Assembly (NCBI RefSeq): GCF_016545825.1
Contig: NC_052618.1
Location: 59,760,561 to 59,824,560 of the forward strand
Direction of reading: 5' to 3'
Length of the DNA: 64,000 nucleotides
DNA from: Eucalyptus grandis
Taxonomy: Eukaryota; Streptophyta; Magnoliopsida; Myrtales; Myrtaceae
Made by a program: the position numbers and the translations under genes. Under the pieces are notes generated by a model. It saw only the letters and a list, made by a program, of their open reading frames with translations. It was not told the DNA's origin and searched no databases. This document shows, one piece after another, positions 14,037 through 25,704 of this stretch. How positions within the stretch are numbered: position 1 is the first letter of the stretch; every line of letters starts with the position of its first letter.

Positions 14037-17000
14037 TCACTGATTCTCAGATAGGGGCTTCCGGGCCAAGAAGAAGTACATCGGCGTAAAAATATCTTTC
14101 CTGGAGTACATGATCAACAGAAGATTCATCAGTGCTATGCATTAGACATTGGAAGGGTAAAAACTTTATAAGCCCATCAAATTCAATCAGAGCAGTTTTT
14201 TTTTTTTTTTTCTGTGGGAAATAATTGGCATAAGAACCAGACTCTGCCCTGTAAGAATATTGAGCAGGCACAAACACAGTGATACTGATTTTTTGATTGT
14301 AAGACTACCACAGAAGCTTCTAAAAAAGACTACCGACCGATATATTCCAAAGAAGTATTGACAGGTAATTGAGGAGAGCGAAATTATTGAAACCCTCACC
14401 TTCCACCTTCAACTAAGCCCTCTGCAGCCTTTTCCAGAAAATCTTGAACCCTTAGGCTTCCTTTAGGGGCTAGGCCCACATACTCTAGAGCCTTCACCTA
14501 TGCAAGTGGAAATAGTGACATTGCATGCATGATCACCATACACGAAATGATATGCTGAAATTACTTCAAAACTTAAAGCCACAAGATCACATTAATGTTT
14601 AAATTAAAGCATACCGACAGTCAAAAGTTCGCCATAAATGAAGCTTACCATGTTTTTGGTAATCAAACGCCCAATAGCAGTGAGGCGGAAGCTAGACAGG
14701 GAGAAATGAGTTTTATCCAAAGGCAGGTACCAAGGGACAGGTGCCTCGGCAGCAAAATCTTTTTCCCATATGACCTTCAATTGAACAACATCAGGTGACA
14801 CGTCCAAATTTTCTATTAGCAGTCATTGTCCACTTCTAACGCAATATGTAAAAATCCTTACCTCAAAACCTGCTTGTTTTAGAGCTTCAATGCATTGCCC
14901 AGTCAACCTGATGTCAGGAAGGCCATCTCCGATCTCAATTTCTGCCTGCAACAATTTGGTACGGTCACATTTGCATCATAAATGAGCTCATTGGATTATA
15001 TAAACACTAAAAGAAAAATGGTGAAAAAGTAGACCACACCGACCTTTATCTTTTGGTGCGTCTCATTGTTCGGATCAAAGGAATCAGTCATACACCACTC
15101 ATATGCAGCAAAATACTGACCAGGCTTTAATACTCTGTAAATCTCTTTGTAACACCCATACTGTCCCATCCAGAAAGAGACAAAAAAATCAAGACCAAAC
15201 CATTAATCACGTGTAGTTCTAGTGGTTGAAAAGCACAGGTACATAATCAAGAATGAAGCTAAAGGTAACATACAGCATCGGGTGCATGGCAGGTAGCTTC
15301 AATTGCATAAACTGCATCAAAGGTATTGTCAGAAAATGGCATCTTCATAAAATCAGCCTGCATCATCAAGAAACAATGATTTGCAAAGAGTTGTTCCACC
15401 ATAGACCCCATTTTATCTACATATAACAGTAAATAAACACAGGATCGGATTAAAAACATGATATGACCATAAATAACAGGAAAAAATTGACATATTCGGT
15501 AATTCTCCAAGAATTTTTTAAGTTCTCTCTACATACTGAAGAATTACCCCAATCCCAAGAAAAAGAAAAGAAATGGTCAAAGCCTCCACTAAAGAAAGAT
15601 TTTCAGTTGGGATTTCACCAACCTTAACAAAGCCGCATGTCTTGTCCACGCCTGCAATGCGGTTTAGTTCCTATGGAGAAAGAAAACTTGTCAAAGTGAA
15701 AGCCATAATAAATTCACCAATATCAAAAGAAAAGGAGTAATAAAGGCACCTTTCCCCTTGTTATCTGGTACTCATTGTTGTTTAATCCTGTAACAGATGC
15801 GGAGCTGTGAAAATGAGAAGAGAAATTATCAGCCTACAAGAACCACACTGGAAAATGAACTACTTGTCAGATGTGTGCATGCCACTCTTAGCGCAGCAGT
15901 TTGTATCTCTAAGGAACAGACGAGATATTTACAACAATGAGACCATCTGTTCAGCTTCAGTTAGCACCACTCAACTTTGCTTCACGCACAGCATACTAAA
16001 TTTGCAGACAGAACAGTAAAATGTGCACACATGGTTGCAGACACTAGACCCTGCCAGTTCCTTACTAAGGAAAAGAAGATGAAAGGGCTGTGGTAACACT
16101 CATATGCATCTCTTTGTTCAGCGGACAATTCATCCAAGCCAGAGAGAAAGAGATTATAATCATAACTGTTACCATAACCCGAAAAATGCCACCATGATGG
16201 GACCTAGAGTTTTAAGTCTGACCTGAATCGAGCTATTTCCCTAAGCGGTCCACCAATTCCACACCCCACATCCAGCACCTGTTATGAGAGGGAAAAAAGT
16301 AAGGAACTCAAATCACTGTTTGAACCAAACAAATTGTCCTATTAAAATTTTATTATCAACCATCCACATTGAGAGGAACAAACCTTGTGCCCAGGTTTTA
16401 AGCCTAGCTGTAATGCAAGAAAGTGTTCATGTCTCTTAATGCTCTCTCGTAGAGACTCCCCTTTCCATCTGGAAGGATAAAGAAAAACAGCAGAATTTAG
16501 CATTATTAGTCAATCAAGCACAAGGCCTTGCATAAGATGGAAGCAAGATAAAGAGCCAATCACAATACCACCTGTGGGCAAAATGGAAAGATTCTCCCCA
16601 GCCGAACTCATAAAAGCTGGTAGCAAGATCATAATATTTATTCACCTGGAGTTGCATTTGTAAATAGCATCAGCATTAGAAATCAAATCGACCAGTAATT
16701 TTACTCATTTATCAAGGCAGCGTTGCAATCTAAAAAGCAAGTGCAATGTTACCATGTCACTATAGTTAGCTCTCCTTTCTTCCTCATCACCTCCATAGCA
16801 GACATGATACTTCTCATACCTAAACCATCAGATAAGAATTATTTATTAGACCATGGCCATCAAGAGGTTTAGGGACTAATTGTAGGCGAATGCATGATAT
16901 CGCTTGTCTTGGAAATTCTCTAAAGCGAAAATGTTAAGAGAAATTGCTCGAGCATCTAAAGATATTTCGATTTTCTAGTTTTTGTAATAGTTAATACCAG

Positions 17001-18785
17001 GAAATAATACCAAACTTTTTGTAGGCAGGTCCCCAGAACAGGGAAAGTTGCAGCTGCAACATAAAGTACAAGGTCACCACATGCAAACTATAAAGGCTTC
17101 CACAGGAACATGAATTGCTTTCTTTTAATTTTTATTGCATCTTGAATTCAAGCAACATCAGTGCTCAAAAAATAGTGTACAATGTCTCTCAATTTATATA
17201 TCAGGGCATGTCTAGATATTAGAATGCCACTATTTACATTTGACATCATCTCAGAAAGAATTTAGCATTTTGGTTTGATCTCAATAAATGGATGCTAAAA
17301 CATTCCCTTGAGATCACCCTTCTCTTCCTTTTATCATCAAGCCTTCTCTGTCAGTCCTGTATCCAGCACCCTCTAGTTACTCTCTACAGGCTTCCTTATA
17401 AAAAGCTTCCATGTGCTAAGCTCTATATACTTCTCCATCTCTATCCCTTAAATATAAGTTTTGTCTCTCTGATTCTCTAGACTTTATGTCTGGTTTATCA
17501 ATTATCAAGAAAAGAAAAAATATAGAACCTTTCAATGTCCATAAAACACACAGGTACCGTTTATCTCTGGTTACGCAAATCATTCATGAAAAGTGCGTTT
17601 CCTTTATGTCCAGCAATCTGGTTATTAAAGCAGTCCTACTGTTTTCAGTGCTTCAAATCAATTTACCAAACAGCCAAAGGGTTGCTAATTCAGACAGCTT
17701 TTGGAATGACAAAGAAAACAAGCCAATAAAATTCAAGCAAAACCCTTTCCGTCACTCATCGCATTGCCACAGCTCTAAGTTTCTCCGGCTAGTACAAACT
17801 TGTGAATCTTCAAAATTCTGCGAGCTAGCCTAAAAGGGGAAAAAAAGGACCAGGATTCTTCTTTTGTTAAAAAATTGGCCATTGTTAAATAAGATTTAGG
17901 ATAGTTATTAACATCAGTGCATATAAAGGTCAACGTTTACTCGAGCCGCCAGTGGATAAAATGAATATACAAAGGGCCAATTTTTCTCTTGCTGCATGCG
18001 TTTCAATTATCTGGGTATTGCTAAGTCGAATGCGACACTTCAATAGCCCAGAAAATATTGTGTCTTGATCAATTGCGTCCACTCGTGGTGGATGAATATC
18101 TTCAAGAGAGATCAAGGAGCATAAAATCACTCTTCCCAAGACCACAACCAAGAAATCCGCTCGCCCAATAAATATGTGGACCTGTATTCTTAAATGATGT
18201 AATTCGATCCAATGAATGAATAGTTCACGTTTCTCTCTCTTTTCCCTCCCAACCACCCAACAAAAAAAAAAAAAAAAAGAGTCAAAGAACAGGAAGCCAC
18301 GCGCCCAGAAGACTAGAGAGGGACAGAATCTGAACCATCGTCATCCATTTGACAATCAATTTCAATTGCTTCATCTTCACTCCCCACCATCCACCAATTC
18401 AAAAGAGAAAAATAAAAATAAAAAATCGGACGTCACCAGACAAACACCGATATGCTCAGATCGAAGAGACTGAGCGACAGAAGCGCATCATGTATGAATA
18501 TACGAGTGGAACATATCATTTTTCCACATCCCAACCTCGCATGAATCGAACCAATCAGATCATCGAAGCATAAGTCTTAAAAGCGCACACACAAAAAAAA
18601 AAAAAAAACAGAGGATAAGCCTGATCGCGGACAAGAGACGGAGCACGATCCCGCCGGCACTTCGACTAGGAAAAATCCAGGAAACCAAGAAGGGAGACGT
18701 ACTTGTCAACGGCGGACAGGACGTCGCTCTTGTCCATCTTCCCGCCAAGGCCCGTCGCCAGATCCATCGCTCCTGCTTTCGACAT
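14037..18785 (-). CDS. SMT1: Sterol C24-methyltransferase (SMT1 type), tandem copy B
   Basis: This is the canonical member of the tandem SMT1 pair, a cycloartenol C24-methyltransferase of phytosterol synthesis. Thirteen exons (minus): 18703-18785, 16753-16819, 16572-16645, 16384-16468, 16223-16278, 15750-15804, 15623-15670, 15274-15357, 15044-15160, 14862-14945, 14649-14774, 14400-14497, 14037-14100. They give 346 residues, the usual family length. It starts [16 protein letters not shown], carries [11 protein letters not shown] at 62-72 and [10 protein letters not shown] at 105-114, and ends [12 protein letters not shown], all standard for plant SMT1. Intron 1 is 1.9 kb against 1.05 kb in copy A. 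An in-frame ATG 31 codons upstream (18878) reads a hydrophobic stretch, but that is a polypyrimidine tract followed by GGTAG. It is probably the 3' end of a 5'-UTR intron, so I keep the MSKAG start. Confidence 0.95.
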
Positions 18786-18789
18786 TGTG

Positions 18790-18880
18790 GCCACCCGCCC
18801 AGAATCTACCAAAAGAGCAAAAAGGCAAACGAGAAAAAGAAAAAAAAAAGTCAGGATTTTGCGGGCTTCATCACGCATGA
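18790..18880 (-). promoter_or_regulatory. Probable 5'-UTR intron 3' splice site of SMT1 copy B
   Basis: On the minus strand a ~45-base pyrimidine-rich run ends in TTTTGGTAG about 23 bases before the SMT1 ATG. Copy A has a matching TTTTGGTAG at the same place. This is the form of a plant 3' splice site, so a leader intron is likely. The donor was not identified. Confidence 0.5.
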
Positions 18881-20280
18881 AAAAAGGCGACGACGCAAAC
18901 CCAGATTCCAGAAAAGTTGCAGATTCAGGGAGATGAACGAATTACGAGGACAATGCAGGAGGAGGATCAGCTTCAGAACCCTAGGAACGAGAGAGAGAGA
19001 GGCAGAGACAGGCAAGAAGAAGAGGCTGGGTGCTAAAAATGACGCGCCCATCTTCTTAATATACGCCAAACACATGGAGTCCCTTCCCCACGATTAGAAA
19101 GCGTTTTTTTTTTTTTTTTTTTTTCTACTTTTTTTCCTTTGAATTTGCTTGAGGTTCTCCTCCTCCTCCCTCCTAATTTCAGTGTGTTTATTTCCGGGCA
19201 CGCGTCACGTGACATTCCCATGGATTCCCCCAATTTCAATGATCGGCATCACACATCATTTTCATGAACTAGGTAAAGGCATAAAACCGAGCACGAGACA
19301 GATAGTCGAAATGGAATCTTTATTGGTGCGTTCCATCGAATGTTTTTTGACACAGCGCTTTTGATTATAAGGGTCGCGTCTATGATTCATAGCGCATGTC
19401 GATTCAAGATGGGGATGAGAAAATTTTCTGATTTTAAGAGGGGAAAGTTTAGATTTCGCATCGGTATTCGTATCTTTTTAAGGCGCAAAAACAAAACGGG
19501 AGGGCAAGGGGGAATCCCGAGGGCGGTTGCAGGCTAGGCACGTGCAGCGACAGCTAGTCCCGTGCTGCGAGCAGATATTATCTTCTTCTTTTATTTTTTT
19601 TGTTTTTGTCTTCATCTTTTTTCGGCTCTTATTTCGGGCGAAGGAGGGGGGTTTTCTATCTTGGGGAGGGTGCTGACTATCTTTGAACTTAGAAGAAATG
19701 AACGACGTGCGTTCAAGTTAAGAGTCGATCGATGCTCCGAGAAATGATGCCCGTCGCTGTCGGGATGGGACAAGGGCGTAAAAGTGGTGCTTAGGATTCG
19801 TCGTGTCCACGTGATCGGTGGTTATTAATTCTTATTTTTCGTCTTGAATATATGGCGAGTTGCGAATGGATTGACAGTGCTTTTTGCTTTTTGGTAGAGC
19901 TCGAATTGTCGTCTACCTTCCCCTTTGCGATTTCTCAGTTCGGCAGAGTTTTAAAAAAAGGGTCGATCGTTTTGGTACCCAGATAACTCTCAGATGGCCA
20001 ACCACCGTCATTACATTAAACACCCCAGTTCTCGTCATTCTCCATCGAATCGAATTGCGTCAGCTTCTTCTAACTTCAGCGATTTTTGGAGTATCAAATT
20101 CGAACACGAAAAGAAACAAATGAGGAAAATGAGAGACGTTTGAACAAAAGGCGATCCACCGGGAATATACTGCACAGCGCAGAAAGAGGACGACTTCCTG
20201 GTCCCCGCGAACATACCCCAACCCCATTTTCTTCAGATCTCGCCACGTCGTCCTCCGCCCGTGAGTAGAAAAAAATTACC

Positions 20281-21113
20281 TTAAAAGTCCTAAATATATT
20301 ACATTTTTATCAATTAAGACTTAAATTTTTCAATTTTACCAATATAACCTCAAATATTTTTATTTTTTATCAATTGAATCCATTAAATCAAATTTTAGCA
20401 TGAAATCACTAACGTGGAAGTCAGCATTCAGCAATACCATGTAAGGTTGCTAGCGTTAACATAAACTAATTTTAATAATATTTTAATATATTTTTGAATT
20501 TTCAATTCTTTTTCTGATTTTTTCTCTTTCACTTTCTTTTCTTTTTCACTTCTTCCTCATTTTGCCAATGGTCGGCCACCGAAGTTGGCCATCGACCATG
20601 CCAGGTCGACTAGCCTCACCCTCAACGGGCGAGGTTCTATAAGGGATGGCCTTGCCTAGGTTCAGCAAGGCTGTCCCTCGCTGGGAGTTGCCCACCCAAG
20701 CAAGGCCTCAGACCTCGCCAAATCTAGCCTAGGTGAGGCTGGTCCTAGTTGGGACTCGCCCACCCAAGCAAGGTCTCGAGCCTTGCCAAATCTAGCCTAG
20801 GCAAGGCCGACCCTCGCAAGGTCTCGCTTGGCTATGCCTCTCCCGTGGCAAGTAAGGCTAGTCGGCCCTACATAGTTGGTGGCTGGCAAAAGGAAGAAGA
20901 AGAAGTAAAAAGAAAACAAACAAAAGAGAAAAATCAGAAAAATAATAATTTTAAAAAATGTTAAAATATTATTAAAAATCATCAACGTCAACATCAACAA
21001 TCTTATGTTGGCGACATCAACATGATTTTTTGTCAAAACGAGCCAGATTGACTCATTTATGACTTAATTAATAAAATTGAAAGTGCGATAGATTTAGGAG
21101 TTTTTTTTTTTAA
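20281..21113. mobile_element. Foldback / long-TIR non-autonomous DNA element
   Basis: The left arm (about 20281-20590) and the reverse complement of the right arm (about 20860-21113) run in parallel. Both start TTAAAA...TCCTAAAT, continue through ATCAATTAAG-like sequence, TTTTAATAATATTTTAA and TTTTTCTGATTTTT, and reach a gene-like GGCCACC edge. The ~270 bp core is much richer in GC and contains a near-duplicate of about 70 bp. Arms of 250-300 bp suggest a Mutator-like or foldback element. No transposase is present and no clear target duplication was resolved. Confidence 0.6.
20690..20835. repeat. GC-rich tandem duplication in the core of the foldback element
   Basis: Two successive units of about 70 bp both contain GCCCACCCAAGCAAGG and CTTGCCAAATCTAGCCTAGG-like words. 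They lie in the otherwise unique core between the AT-rich arms. Confidence 0.6.
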
Positions 21114-22122
21114 GATGATATGCTTCCGTCCCCGCGCTGCGAGCAAACCCACCCCGGTTTATCCCAGATGGGCCTTCCGCGGTTCATTCTTCGGGCCCGA
21201 GAAATGGGGAAAAATGGTGCCTTCCTTTCTGCAGTCGTTCGTCGGCGGATTGCTTCTTCTTCTTCTTCTGTTCGAATACGACCGCGGCCTTTGAAAGCTC
21301 CATCGAGCTCTCCATCTCAAAAGTTTCGAGCTCACGCTTCTGTGCTTTTTGGAAGGGCGGGTCCGTAGCTTGTCGGGCCCGGAGGCCCGTGTCGATCCGA
21401 TGCTTTTTCGTTCAGTGTCTGCACCTGAAAATGAGGAAAGCTTTTTTAACCATTTGAAAGCAGCCAGAGACGACCCGGCAGCCGTAGCTCTCCTCCTTTC
21501 TTGACGACCCAATTTTGCTTTGATTTTCATACCGTGTTTTCCCAACGCTCGTCCTTCTCAAAAGGGAGTCCAAAAGATCCTCGCTTTGCCCCATCCGCCC
21601 CATCTTTAATCCTTTCCGAGCACGACCCAGTTGAGCAATCGGGATACAAGGACATCTCGTAAGTAGTGATCGGTTTCGTGTGTTCCTGTTCTTTGATCTC
21701 CTGCCGTACCCATAAGTAGTTTAGTCGGAGACCGAAGAGTTTAAGCTCGATGTTTGGTCGAAAGTGGACGAAACGGTGGCACAATCAAAACCACTCACGA
21801 GTTTGCGTCCATTGTACGGTTGTCGAGTCCAAATTGGTTCGAGTTCTTTTATTCGATTCTCGATTTCTCCGATCGCATTACTGCAATTTCCGAACGTTAT
21901 CGTGTGTTTGTTTGCCTCTGGGTTTTTAGTCTCAAAGCGTGTTCTCAAATGTGATGGTTGATACCCGTAGATTCGCTGTCCTTCGGGTTGATGGAGCAGT
22001 GTGCCCATGGATTGGCTTAATGATTTTTAGTTCTCCTACAATTGAATTAGAACCTCCTCGGTGGTGCACGAAGCTGAGCTAGTCCGACTTCAAGAGTCCT
22101 TTCACCACTCCATTGTTCAAGA

Positions 22123-25000
22123 ATGGACAATGACGATGATTTCACCTTCTGTCAGGCAAGTTTGGTGTACCATCAGCTTGATTAGAACTGGGAAGCTGCT
22201 GAATTTGCTCGGTTTCCGTATCTTTCGTGCGGGTCGTGATTTTTTGTGATAATTTCTCTCTGTGATGCTTCACTTCTGTAGGTGGCCCCACCTACTGAAC
22301 AGGAAGGTCCACAGGGGAAGAAGCTTGTTGCGGATATTGATGGTACATCCATTAGCAAGGAATCTTCAAGTGTCTCTGGGGGCAGTCAGAATGGAAGTTT
22401 TCTATGGAAGGATAAAGTAGAAGGTAATTCCATCCCTACTCAGCAGGGAACAGTTGGATCTTTAACTTTCAATGTTATAGATACGTCCTCGACCAAGAGT
22501 GCTAGCAATCCCTTAAAAGGAACGGCTTCAACCAATGCCACCACTTTGGTTAAAAACTCGAGCGAGCAGAAGTCAGCTGGAAGGAAGGCTGCACCTCGCG
22601 CCAAGGTTCCCTTTGAGAAGGGTTATAGCCCAATGGATTGGCTGAAGCTCACTCGAACTCATCCTGACCTTGCAGGTATTTTATGTCTCGCGATTTCCAC
22701 CTGAATGTCATGTGCTTGGTGTTGCAGTCTCATATCTAAATTTAGCGATAATTAAGTTGTTGTGGTGTCCATTAAACAAGATTGAGATAGCATCGCACCT
22801 TTAACGTGGCAAGAATAGTTTCTGTTCAAGTGTCTTGTGGTTACAGAGTCAAAATGTGCCCAAAATATAGCCCTACTAGTTGGAGTTAAGCAAACTAGTT
22901 TACACTGCTATCCGACTCGATCTCTTCAGACCGTCTAACTCACACTGTTAAAAAGATTTTGGTGTGCAGTAGAATGAAAATGGGGCCTTATTGTGCACCA
23001 AAGGAAAACCAAGATTGACCACTGTGAAGCTGTCCGCTTTCATTCCTGATTTGCCTTTTCTCCGTGTCTTACAAGAATTAGTGCTTTTAGAGGTATAAAA
23101 GAAGAAAGCAGTATAAAAGAAGAAAGCAGACATAGCTATGCCTTATTGTCAAATGACATCCATGCATGATTGTTCTTCATCGCAATATTGCTATAATCAT
23201 CAAGGTTTTTTTAAGCAGCCAACATCGTTTGCTGGATCAAATAGAATTTTCCTAGTAAATGGTGTTGAGGACATTCTTAGATAGACGTGAGGACGTGTTA
23301 AAACTCCTTTAGATGAATAATTGTGGGCATAGCTTGTGATGATTCTTGCATACTTAGCTTTTCCATACACTATGTCTATTGTCATAGTGAGCTATGAATC
23401 GTACTGGGTAGAAATAAAGGAACACTGCCCACTTTGGGTCATCTCAAAAGGGACACCCTTTCTACTAAGTTGAAATTCCCAGATTTCAACTTATTCGTAA
23501 CTAATTAGCCTCGAGTGGTTACAGCTAGACACAAAATATTCGTGTGTGGATATTGCATTAAAACTGTAGGATGATTTCATTTGCAGTTGTTTGCATATTT
23601 ACTTCAAACAAAGTAAATATTTTCTTAGTTTACAGGAAGTAGGCATGAGAAGGTACATTCTCTACCATTATGTATGCTATTTGATCAATTGTCATTTTAT
23701 CTTTCAAGTTTGGTCTCTTAATCTGATTTGAACTTCCTTCATGGGTCCCTATGATAATAGAATTTTGGGATTCCGTGCATCTAGTCTCCAAAAGTATGTT
23801 TTTTCCCCCACTTACCTTGTACCTTTACAAATTGTGACATCATGTGTTCCAGGATTGAAGGGACAGTCTAACAGAAGACTGATATCAATGGAGGAAGTTA
23901 AACAGCACCAACTGGATGGTTCTATGTGGACTGTCTTAAAAGGCCGTGTTTACAATATATCCCCATATATGAAATTTCATCCTGGAGGTAACCTTCTATA
24001 TATCCATTTTCTAGAGGTTTATGTTATTCACTTGCTTGCATGTTTGTTGTGGTAAACCATGTGATTTCTCTAGTCATATCCTTCAAACCAATCAAACTCA
24101 CCAATGCCCATGAAGATGTATATGGCTTAAGTAAATATATGGATGATGCCCCACTGAACAATTTTCAGTATTAAAGCAACATTTTGATCACACAATGTAG
24201 ATGCAGTTGAATGACTAATGCCTCTTGTTGAATATGTTGTGCAGGTGTTGATATGTTGATGAAGGCTGTAGGAAAAGACTGTACATCCTTATTTAGTATC
24301 CTTTGTCAGAAAATGTTTTATAAATTACTTTCCTTGCATAAGGTGGGGAGGAAATGGTAAGACTCAAGCACAGGCCTTATGCCTGGGGCAGAGTTTCTTC
24401 TACCAACTAGCCCAACTCTTGCTCTCTACTTTGTATGCCTTTCTTTGCCTTCATCTGGTGTTTACCCATGTTTTTCAGTCAAATGGTGTTTGTTCATGTT
24501 TTACAGCCAATTAAATGAAGATGCTATCAGGTTGGAAGCTGGTCTTGAGTGTAGCTAGTTATCCAAACTCCTAGGAAGTGGGAAGTAGGAAGGTATCTAG
24601 TTATTGACAGGGGGAAGAAAATGCTAAACACAGTCTTAGATGTGTATTAATCTGGTCAAATAATTTGGAAATTGCTTTTTATTGTGCTGTGAGTCCCTGC
24701 ACTAGGTTTTCTAAACGAGGGGGGAAAAGGCAAAAGGAGGAACTTATTTTAGAAAATCAGCAGCTAGTATGACGTGTTTTAACACTGCAAAGAGTATTTT
24801 GGGATCGAGATATAGTCTGATTGATGTGTCTATTCCGCAAGCTGCACATCTTCATGGATTTAAGTAGTTAAAGTCCTACAAAGTTGCATATGGTGGCTGC
24901 AATCCTTAGCTCTTATTCAGACAAATACCATGCCTGGGTGAATGACGAATTCCTGCTGGAGAAATGCCTTGTTGGAGTATTAGATGATAGCCGCAAATAA
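22123..25000 (+). CDS. RLF: Cytochrome b5 domain protein, RLF type (REDUCED LATERAL ROOT FORMATION)
   Basis: Arabidopsis RLF is a soluble cytosolic cytochrome b5-like protein needed for lateral root initiation. Exons: 22123-22155, 22282-22675, 23853-23987, 24245-24295, 24921-25000, joining to 230 residues. The first 140 or so are low-complexity and Ser/Lys-rich. The heme-binding domain follows, with the HPGG ligand H185 and the second ligand H208 in KYHAWV. It ends shortly after [12 protein letters not shown]. No transmembrane tail is present, unlike classical cytochrome b5. Exon 1 is tiny ([11 protein letters not shown]) and ends at AG|GCAAGT, a GC-AG intron consensus. The alternative GT nearby leads to a stop codon. 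The last intron has a U12-type donor. The start was chosen because it is the only ATG that joins in frame through intron 1. Confidence 0.9.
22156..22281 (+). other. GC-AG intron in RLF
   Basis: The donor reads CAG|GCAAGT and the acceptor TTCTGTAG|GTGG. GC donors are a rare (about 1%) spliceosomal class, and this one matches their strict consensus. Confidence 0.75.
24296..24920 (+). other. Candidate U12-type (minor spliceosome) intron in RLF
   Basis: The donor is GTATCCTTT, the full U12 donor consensus. TCCTTAGC at 24903-24910, about a dozen bases before the CAG acceptor, resembles the U12 branch site TCCTTRAY with one mismatch. The frame requires this junction: N205 is split across it. The other introns in this window lack this donor. 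Confidence 0.7.
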
Positions 25001-25704
25001 ACAACAGCAGTACATGAATGACTGATAATTTTTCTCATTTTTATTTTTTGAAGATGGTGGCACTGCCATGCGATTCTGCAATAAACTGGAGCCATCGAGT
25101 GTCCAAGCAGTTTATCTCCATGTTACATCAAGAAAGATGATGGCACAAGCATCCAGTGGCAATTCGTTGTCATTCATGTAGTATCGTGTTTAAACATCGA
25201 TTTTGTTGTATGTCCTGATGACATTTTAGAAAATAATGCATACTGCCTATACTGTAGTCCAAAGTTGCAAAAGATTCCTGCTGTAGTGAGTACTTGAAAT
25301 GCTCCAGAACTTGGTCAATGGTGCACCAAATAAAAACAATCATATGCTAGTTTTTTGTAAAAGATGACTGAAACTATCTACTGGGTAGGTTAAACTTATA
25401 GTATTCTCCTCCATGATTGGAAGACAACGTTTCCCACAAATATACTAGGTGTCATTCTAGAGAACATTCCCATCTCATCTTATTCAATATGATAGATTGT
25501 AGATCCTATCGGAGTTTCTTATCTCTCCGTTACTCGTATTTTCTACTAGGAAATAGCAGTTGTGCTCACGTAACTCATAACGACAAGCAAGCGCTAAAGC
25601 AGAAAATTTGCCTCAATCAAATGTCAACACACAAGACACGCCTATTAGAACTCCTTAAGAAGTCTCCACGAAGTTTTTTTCTGAAAATCATTCGGTTTTC
25701 TGTC
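25001..25704. other. Convergent 3' spacer between RLF and the DUF642 gene
   Basis: This holds only the 3' flanks of two convergent genes. The ORF at 25417-25794 is mainly flanking sequence running antisense into the DUF642 last exon. No gene is called. Confidence 0.6.

Larger units (their letters stand above)
18786..22122. other. Divergent spacer between SMT1 copy B and RLF
   Basis: This spacer holds the upstream regions of two divergent genes and, in the middle, a long inverted-repeat element (20281-21113). ORFs at 21120-21545 on both strands are GC-rich shadows with no recognised protein, probably near the RLF transcription start. No other gene is visible. Confidence 0.6.

Noticed and set aside
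18786..18878. In-frame upstream ATG giving SMT1 copy B a hydrophobic, signal-anchor-like N-terminal extension
   Set aside because: The hydrophobic residues are the translation of a polypyrimidine tract that ends in GGTAG, as a 3' splice site does. SMT1 proteins start MSKAG, and copy A lacks an equivalent extension.
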